Source: Myxococcales bacterium UBA1660 (GTDB taxonomy: Bacteria; Myxococcota_A; Polyangia; Polyangiales; Houyiibacteriaceae). Taken from it: DNA of 36,148 bases. The notes under the pieces were generated by a model. That model was not told the DNA's origin, searched no databases, and saw only the letters and a program-made list of their open reading frames with translations. The position numbers and the translations under genes are program-made. Position 1 is the first letter of the stretch. The number at the start of each line of letters is the position of its first letter. This document shows positions 30,354 through 36,148 of the stretch, in pieces. The stretch covers positions 1-36,148 of the forward strand of contig DCLA01000105.1 in assembly GCA_002320815.1 (NCBI GenBank). Reading direction: 5' to 3'.

Positions 30354-33300
30354 GAGCCCGACCCCCCGGATAGCTGGTCTTCGATGTCCATCTGCCCGTC
30401 TGAAGCCTTGCGCTTCCGCTTCGTGCGGGTCTTCTTGGCCTTCGCGCCCGACGATACTTCTTCTGCGTGCCGCTCGTGGTTGAGATCACAGAGTCGGCGC
30501 AGGAGGTCGATACGCGCGCGCTCGGAGACTGTGAGCCGAACCCGGTCGTTCTCCGGCAAATACGACACCTCGCGAAAATCGAGTTCGAGGTCCAGGTCGC
30601 CCCAGCCGAAAGCGTCCAAGACCGCGTTATCCATTTCGCGATGGAGCATCCGGAGGTCGTCGATGCCGCCAGAGGTATCGGCCGGGTCATGGAAGCGGTT
30701 GTAGAGATCCGTAAGCCCAATGGACTCGTGCTTGCGAATCTCGTCACGCAGCACGGAGTAGCGTCGCCCTATAGCTTCGAGCTGGTCGGAGACGGTGGGC
30801 ATCGGCCACGTTTCCAGTGCTGCGCGTGTGGAGTACGTGAGTGTCGCGGCTCCGAGCGTGCCGCACCGCCAGCGACACCAAACGTCATGAAGCGTGCTTT
30901 GGAAGACCGATAGCTCGCCATACCCGTCAAAGAAGAAGAGCTTCGCCTTGTGGTTGTACACCGCGCTGGTCGGAACCCGACTGAAACAAAGGTGCTTTGT
31001 TACCTGGGCGATCGCTAGCACATGCGAGTGGCTCTCAAAGAACCTCATGAGGCCAGGTCGAAGGTCCCAAAACTTCCAAAAACAGCGTTGGTGGATTTGG
31101 CCAGTGAGCCCGTCGCGGTATGGTTTCACGAGTTCTTCAAGACGCTGAAAGGCCGGCTTGTACGTTCGTGCTTTCTCTTCGGGCCAATCGCGGAAGTAAA
31201 TCACCCATCGGTCCGGCTCCAATGCCTTGAGATTGTTCAGATCCCTCCCGTTGTAGATCGGGCGGATTACTTCGCTGCATCGGGCATCAGCAGAAAGGAT
31301 CGCGGCACGCTCGTCGCTGGTAAGATAGAACCCACTCCCCATCGTGTCTTGTCCCTGAGAGAATTGGCCCTTCAGCGCCGTAAGCTTGAACGGCTTCTTC
31401 AGCTGCAAGTTCTGTTGAAGTCCACCATTGATGGAGGGCGTTTCCTCCCCATCTAGGATCGCACTGCCTGACCACGTACGGGCAACCCAGACGATCGACA
31501 CCACGACGGCTGCGCGACCCGGCCACGGAACACGAGCCTCGGCTCGATAGATCGTCCCACCGGCTTTGAGGATCTGATCGAGGCAGACGATCCGCGACCC
31601 TGTCTCCGAGATGGACTTCGTAGCGAGCAGACCGAAGTGTCCCGATGCGTGCAGGATGGCGAACGCCCGGAGAAAAAAGTACGCGCAAAGGTCCGGAGAG
31701 CCGACGACGTCGTTGCGAATGATCTTCAGGAACTCCTGATAGGTCATGCCTAGGCGGCGGCCCAGGATGCGTCCTCCCATGAACGGCGGGTTGCCTACGA
31801 CGGCGTCGAAACCGCCGCCATCGAACACCTCGGGGAACTCGAGGGGCCAATGGAACGGCGTACGCGCCCGAGCGTTGGGCGAGTCCGTCGTTAGGTCTTC
31901 GGCGGCACGACGACGCAAGGTCGCGAGGCATTCACCCCCATCATCAGCGGCCACCTGGTCGGCCTCGCTCGCGAAGACGGCGAGGCGCGACTCCAACGCG
32001 CTGTCGGAGGTGGTGGTAAAGACAGCACCGATGAAAGCGTTGGCCAGATCCGTCGCCACCTCAAGCTTGGCCCGGGCGGACGCATCGAGGTTGGCCATCG
32101 CTTCGACGTCGCGGATGTCGCGGATGGGCATCGCGCGGAGCTGCTGCCGGATGGCCAGCGCTTTCTTGACCGCGCCATGAACGCTCTTGCCGAAGAGTCG
32201 CTCCTGGGTCGGTGCGTCCGGCGTCATCGACAGCTTGGTGAGCTGATCGAGACGATGGATGCCGAGCAGGCTGTCACCCGGCCGCAGGTTGTGGTCGAGG
32301 AACCCGAACGGGCGCCCTTTCGACAAGGTGACGAGCCACAGCGAGAGCTTCGCTAGCTCGACCGCAAGGGGGTTGAGGTCGACGCCATAGAGGCAGCGCT
32401 CGACGACCAGACGGCGCGCGTGTTCGGCGCGCGCTTCGTCGCCCGTCGGAAGTGGCTCGATGTCTCCCTGTGTCTCGCGCACCCGGCCTTCGATGTCGAC
32501 GTGGCCACCCGTCGCTTCGGCGAGCGCCCACGACTCGACGAGACGGGCAGCGAGGAAGCGGCACGCCTGAACGAGGAAGGCGCCCGAACCCATCGCGGGA
32601 TCGCAGATCTTCAGATCGAGCAGGTCTCCAGGTGGCTTCAGTTTCCACTCGCGTCGCGGCGCACCATGTGCGGGACCTTCGTAGACGAGCGGCGTCAGCG
32701 TCTCCCCGACGATCTTCTCGGTCAGGCTCTTCGGCGTGTAGTGTGTGCCGGTCTCGCGTCTGTCGGCGCCCAGGACGACGACGAAGGCCCCTTTGGGGTG
32801 GACGAGCGGATAGCCCCACGGGTCGGTGCGAAGCAGGTGGGCGTACGGCTCGAGCCGATCGAGCAGCCCGATGTCGCCGCGGCAGGCTGCCAAGAGTCGA
32901 GCGCCGAGCTTCCCGTCGATTTCTTTATCCAGACTCTTGCGCAGTGCCGACTTGGAGCGTTTCGTGCGCTCGCGGAGGAGCGCCACGACGGCCTCGTTCC
33001 CATCGAGGCGGGCCGACTCCAGCTCGCCGAGGCGGACTTGCGGGTCCTTCGCCGCCTTCGTCCCGTCGAGCTCAAGGGTGACGTCGTCCATCCGCCTGAC
33101 GGTGCGCTCGAGGAGGCCTTCGTAGACGTGCCCGATCTGTTCGACGTCGAGCGCGCGGTAGGAGAGCGTGCGGCCCTCGAATGTTTGGATCGCGTCGAGC
33201 AACAGCAGCACCGTGCGGTCGTCGATCGGCAACGGCTCGGCACGATCGGTACGCCACGAGGTTCCTTTCTTGCGGCCCTCGAGGAACGGGAAGCGATCCG

Positions 33301-34375
33301 GGTCGAAGAGCGAGCCCCCGAGTGCGGGCAAGAGCATCGTGGGGTGCTCGATCCCGCCGTAGACCGCGCGGAACACGGCCAACAGACGCGACCAGCCCGA
33401 ACGTCGGCGCTCCAAGATCTCGTCGCTCTCGGTCCGAAGCTGCATCCGCAGGGTCGAGATGGCATAGAAACTGTCGTACCGCGGTTCACCAAGAAGCAGC
33501 AGACCACGTTCCTCGGCGGCCAGGAGGAAGACCAGCCGCATCATCACCGTGAGGCCCGCCTCGTAGAGTTCCTTGGGCTCGACGTCGTGAAGCAGCTCGC
33601 GGTTGCGATCCTGGTCGGCGCGGTCGAGCGCTTGGACGAGGACCTCCACGGCACGGCGCACCTGTTCGCCCAGCGCGTCAGTGACTTCATCCTGGTGCTT
33701 CAGCGAGCGCTCATAGAGCTTGGGCAGCCGTTCTTGCTCGGGGGCGAAGAACCGCCGCGCGCCGAGAAGCGAGCCCAAGGCTCGCAGCGTGTCCGGCTCC
33801 TGCGCCCACAGCCGCGCGTACCAACTCGCGAACCCACTTACCTGCCCCACGGGGGCGTGGACGAGCATCCAGCGCTCGCCATTGGTGACCACACCCAAGG
33901 GTTGGCCGAGCGCGCGAAGGTGAAGCGCCATTCGGTCTGCTGGCGAACACGTCAACCCCCCGAAGCGCATCGACGCCTCGAGGTCGGCGTCGGGAGGAAA
34001 GACGTGGATGGGGCAGAGGACGGCGTCGCCGCGTGTCGGGTCCACGATGGCGAGGTCAGGGTTGATCCGGTGATCGTGCTCGGGATGCTCGCTGATGGCG
34101 GCGACTGGGATCCCTTCCGCGCGCCTCAGCATCGACTCGTCGATGTCGAGCGCTGTTTGGAGCACCTCGTCGATCCAGGCGCGATGGAGTGCCTCGACAG
34201 CGGCATCGTCACCGTCGACGGCTTCTCGCCATTCCTCGTACGCGCTGCGGAGGCGCTGGGCGCGAGCTGTGTCGAGTTCATCGAGCCCCTGCGGGAACAC
34301 CTCGCGAAGCACGGGCACGGCAAGGAATGGTCCCGAAACATCAACGAGGTTCAGCCACTCGTGCTTCGCGCTCAT
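30350..34375 (-). CDS. drmMI: DrmMI, DISARM class 1 adenine-specific DNA methyltransferase
   Basis: 1341 residues. Motif I DPAMGSGAFLVQACRFLAAR begins at Asp592; after YGVDLNPLAVELAKLSLWLV comes motif IV NPPFMGG at 862-868, the signature of amino-methyltransferases making N6-methyladenine. The arrangement, with a long N-terminal region of about 550 residues (YDSFYAISTLRMQL, VEQIGHVYEGLLERTVRRMD) and a C-terminal target-recognition part (YNGRDLNNLKALEPDRWVIY), is that of large Eco57I/PglX-like enzymes. In class 1 DISARM this enzyme marks self DNA. It starts with a 4-base overlap with drmD and ends with one into the GHKL gene. Alternative: a stand-alone type IIG or BREX-like methylase; the drmD and drmABC neighbours make DrmMI the best call. 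Confidence 0.85.
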   Translation of the reverse strand: MSAKHEWLNLVDVSGPFLAVPVLREVFPQGLDELDTARAQRLRSAYEEWREAVDGDDAAVEALHRAWIDEVLQTALDIDESMLRRAEGIPVAAISEHPEHDHRINPDLAIVDPTRGDAVLCPIHVFPPDADLEASMRFGGLTCSPADRMALHLRALGQPLGVVTNGERWMLVHAPVGQVSGFASWYARLWAQEPDTLRALGSLLGARRFFAPEQERLPKLYERSLKHQDEVTDALGEQVRRAVEVLVQALDRADQDRNRELLHDVEPKELYEAGLTVMMRLVFLLAAEERGLLLLGEPRYDSFYAISTLRMQLRTESDEILERRRSGWSRLLAVFRAVYGGIEHPTMLLPALGGSLFDPDRFPFLEGRKKGTSWRTDRAEPLPIDDRTVLLLLDAIQTFEGRTLSYRALDVEQIGHVYEGLLERTVRRMDDVTLELDGTKAAKDPQVRLGELESARLDGNEAVVALLRERTKRSKSALRKSLDKEIDGKLGARLLAACRGDIGLLDRLEPYAHLLRTDPWGYPLVHPKGAFVVVLGADRRETGTHYTPKSLTEKIVGETLTPLVYEGPAHGAPRREWKLKPPGDLLDLKICDPAMGSGAFLVQACRFLAARLVESWALAEATGGHVDIEGRVRETQGDIEPLPTGDEARAEHARRLVVERCLYGVDLNPLAVELAKLSLWLVTLSKGRPFGFLDHNLRPGDSLLGIHRLDQLTKLSMTPDAPTQERLFGKSVHGAVKKALAIRQQLRAMPIRDIRDVEAMANLDASARAKLEVATDLANAFIGAVFTTTSDSALESRLAVFASEADQVAADDGGECLATLRRRAAEDLTTDSPNARARTPFHWPLEFPEVFDGGGFDAVVGNPPFMGGRILGRRLGMTYQEFLKIIRNDVVGSPDLCAYFFLRAFAILHASGHFGLLATKSISETGSRIVCLDQILKAGGTIYRAEARVPWPGRAAVVVSIVWVARTWSGSAILDGEETPSINGGLQQNLQLKKPFKLTALKGQFSQGQDTMGSGFYLTSDERAAILSADARCSEVIRPIYNGRDLNNLKALEPDRWVIYFRDWPEEKARTYKPAFQRLEELVKPYRDGLTGQIHQRCFWKFWDLRPGLMRFFESHSHVLAIAQVTKHLCFSRVPTSAVYNHKAKLFFFDGYGELSVFQSTLHDVWCRWRCGTLGAATLTYSTRAALETWPMPTVSDQLEAIGRRYSVLRDEIRKHESIGLTDLYNRFHDPADTSGGIDDLRMLHREMDNAVLDAFGWGDLDLELDFREVSYLPENDRVRLTVSERARIDLLRRLCDLNHERHAEEVSSGAKAKKTRTKRKRKASDGQMDIEDQLSGGSGS

Positions 34376-36148
34376 CGCTGACCTCCTCGTGCGAGGGATT
34401 CGGGGACGAGGAGGATCACGGCGACTGGGAACGTGTGCTCGACCAGATCCGAGTGACGCTGCTCGATGGCCGAGAGCTCGCGCTCGCGTTCCTCGGGGAT
34501 CCGTTCGAGTCGAGCTCTGAGTGCGAGCCGGTCTCGTCGCAGCTGGGTCCGCTCGTCCTCGCTGAAGAGCTCGAGCTGCTTCGGCTCCGCCTCCTTCTCG
34601 AGTTCGGCTCGAAGGTTCTTCTCGAGGTCGTCGAGGATCTGCGCCATGTCGTCGATCTCGCGTTGCTTCCGGAGATCGATGGTGTTGCCCAGCGTGCGTA
34701 GTTGGTCTTTCGAGCGGGCCTCGACGGTCTTCAGCACGGCGTCGGTGTGTTTCTCGAATCGCGTCCGGAGAGCGTCGAAGAGCGAGTCGGGAATGTTTGT
34801 GGGGGTCGAAGCATCAAGCCACGCACGGACCGTCGTGACCCGCTCTTCGCGGCGAAAGCTCGCGTCTCGGAGGTAGCCGCCCGACCCGGTGAGCTCCTCG
34901 TGGATCCGGTGATGGTTACCACCCGTGATGACGAGCCGTGAAACCACTGCGAGGGCGGGTGAGTCCAGGTCGGAGTCCGGAAGCGCTCGGACCGAAACGC
35001 GGTACAGCTTCTTCACGTCGTCGCGCGCCCACACCTCGGCGCGCAACACGCGAAGGCTCATCTGGACCAGCGGGTGGTTGAGGTGCACGAGCACGACGTC
35101 GTCGCGGCCCTTGGCGACATCGTGATCGAAGGTGATCGGCCGGATGCGCCGGGTGTAGGGATGCTCCAGACCTTCGAGGCAGCGAGACCATGAGCCGGCT
35201 AGCGCCGGCATGTGGAACACCTTCGCGTTCGGAACATTGGGAAGCGTCGCTGGCTCGAGGTCGGGCTTGTCCGTCAGGCGTAGCGCCGCCCGAACCGCTC
35301 GCTCGACGTGCTCCGGCGTCAGACGCAGCTCGCCACGCGTTGTCACGAGGCGCTCGTGCAGTTTGGCGATCCGTTCTCGAAGCTCGCGTTCCGCCTTCAC
35401 GAAGCGCCGCGCGCGTTCGATTCGCAGCTCCGCGAACCGGGTGTCGAGTTCTCGCCGGCGGCCCGCGAGTAGTGCCGGCAGCTGTGGTGCGATCACGGGG
35501 TTGACGCTGCCCATGTCGGCGCGCATCGCATCGAGTTTGCGAAGCGCGCGCAAGATATCGTCCCCGTGGTCTCCCTCCGAGTCGACAGGATGCCAGATCA
35601 CCACCTCGTCCCGTTTCTGACCGTGGCGATCGATGCGGCCGTTGCGCTGCTCCATCACGTTCGGGTTGTAAGGGATCTCGATGTGGACGAGCAGGTTGCA
35701 GTGATTCTGCAGATCGATGCCCTCGGACGCAGCGTCGGTGGCGAGTAGGATGCGCACCGGCGAGTCGTCTGGGTGCGCTTGGAACGCAGCCTTCACCTCC
35801 TCGCGATCCTGCGGATCCATCCCGCCGAACATGAGCGCGAGCCGATCACCGCCGAAGCCATGGCTCGCCAGGATCTCGTGCAGCCAGGTCTGGGTCGTTC
35901 GGTACTCCGTGAACAGGATGACACGTGTGTCCGACCATTCACCTCCGGGCTGGAGGTGCTCTTCAAGCCACCGGAGTAGCGCCTCGGCTTTGGAGTCAGG
36001 GCGGTGGCTTGCCTTCAGTGCCCAATTGCGCACCTGATCAACGAGCAGCCGTTCGGCGTCAGAGATGGACCGCAGACGTCGGCTCGCGTGGTCGATCGCT
36101 TCGTCTTCGGCCGACTCACGCGTGTTGTAGCCGCGCAGGCTGGATGAT
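34372..36148 (-). CDS. drmD: DrmD, SNF2-family helicase of class 1 DISARM (C-terminal part, cut by window edge)
   Basis: The last 591 codons of a gene whose 5' part lies beyond the window; the frame is open to the edge, beginning SSLRGYNTRESAEDEAIDHA. The helicase C lobe is complete: DTRVILFTEYRTTQTWLHEI, LMFGGMDPQDREEVKAAFQA, VRILLATDAASEGIDLQNHC, and EIPYNPNVMEQRNGRIDRHG with the arginine-finger motif VI. A long charged coiled-coil-prone tail follows (RFAELRIERARRFVKAEREL, EREIDDMAQILDDLE type), ending VILLVPESLARGGQR. SNF2-type translocases of this kind define class 1 DISARM. The stop overlaps the drmMI ATG. Confidence 0.82.
   Translation of the reverse strand, partial: SSSLRGYNTRESAEDEAIDHASRRLRSISDAERLLVDQVRNWALKASHRPDSKAEALLRWLEEHLQPGGEWSDTRVILFTEYRTTQTWLHEILASHGFGGDRLALMFGGMDPQDREEVKAAFQAHPDDSPVRILLATDAASEGIDLQNHCNLLVHIEIPYNPNVMEQRNGRIDRHGQKRDEVVIWHPVDSEGDHGDDILRALRKLDAMRADMGSVNPVIAPQLPALLAGRRRELDTRFAELRIERARRFVKAERELRERIAKLHERLVTTRGELRLTPEHVERAVRAALRLTDKPDLEPATLPNVPNAKVFHMPALAGSWSRCLEGLEHPYTRRIRPITFDHDVAKGRDDVVLVHLNHPLVQMSLRVLRAEVWARDDVKKLYRVSVRALPDSDLDSPALAVVSRLVITGGNHHRIHEELTGSGGYLRDASFRREERVTTVRAWLDASTPTNIPDSLFDALRTRFEKHTDAVLKTVEARSKDQLRTLGNTIDLRKQREIDDMAQILDDLEKNLRAELEKEAEPKQLELFSEDERTQLRRDRLALRARLERIPEERERELSAIEQRHSDLVEHTFPVAVILLVPESLARGGQR

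Overview
The window is GC-rich DNA with very strong G/C preference at third codon positions. Two secreted lipoproteins, one built of RCC1-type repeats and one with a collagen-like stretch plus a duplicated propeller, together with a large MscS-type channel and HEAT/TPR-like hypothetical proteins, suggest a myxobacterium-like deltaproteobacterium (Myxococcota, possibly Polyangia). That placement is inference from gene style; no rRNA or marker gene is present.

Left part (1 to about 13.1 kb) looks like ordinary chromosome. It holds an arsenic operon (arsR, then an ACR3 efflux gene cut by the window edge), a MscS-family channel, an RCC1-repeat lipoprotein, a short-chain dehydrogenase divergent from a MarR regulator with two matching palindromes between them, an aldo/keto reductase, a broken small membrane protein, an NAD-dependent epimerase-like protein, a soluble hybrid histidine kinase, a collagen-like/propeller lipoprotein with a terminator, and a 5'-truncated RibD/DHFR-family remnant.

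Around 13.59 kb two convergent genes, each missing its 3' part, run into one another. This appears to be the left boundary of a defence island whose genes all lie on the minus strand.

Island operon 1 (16962 down to about 13590): a YhcG/DUF1016 PDDEXK nuclease, an AbiEi-type antitoxin/regulator without AbiEii, a 407-residue alpha-helical partner, and a truncated fourth gene, with 4-base then 1-base overlaps. Island operon 2 (20190 down to 17442): AbiEi, AbiEii (frameshifted near its end), a pRiA4b ORF-3-like protein, and a hypothetical gene carrying an internal stop and a frameshift. Both operons start from a promoter with the same core (TTGCAC, 17-base spacer, AT-rich -10) and a palindrome at the same place in the spacer but with different half-sites. 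Both are preceded by copies of a roughly 380-bp intergenic direct repeat.

Island operon 3 (window end down to 20671) is a class 1 DISARM locus: drmD (partial), drmMI, then a GHKL/MORC-like ATPase gene and a Rossmann/methyltransferase-like gene of unknown function, then drmA, drmB, drmC and an HNH endonuclease gene. Junctions are 4-base overlaps or gaps of 3 to 13 bases, so the whole set reads as one transcription unit. The two genes between drmMI and drmA, and the trailing HNH gene, are not part of the published five-gene class 1 core and are the strongest candidates for something new.

Three genes (near 7.13, 17.84 and 18.79 kb) are each broken by what looks like loss of one base, so assembly indels should be ruled out before calling them pseudogenes.
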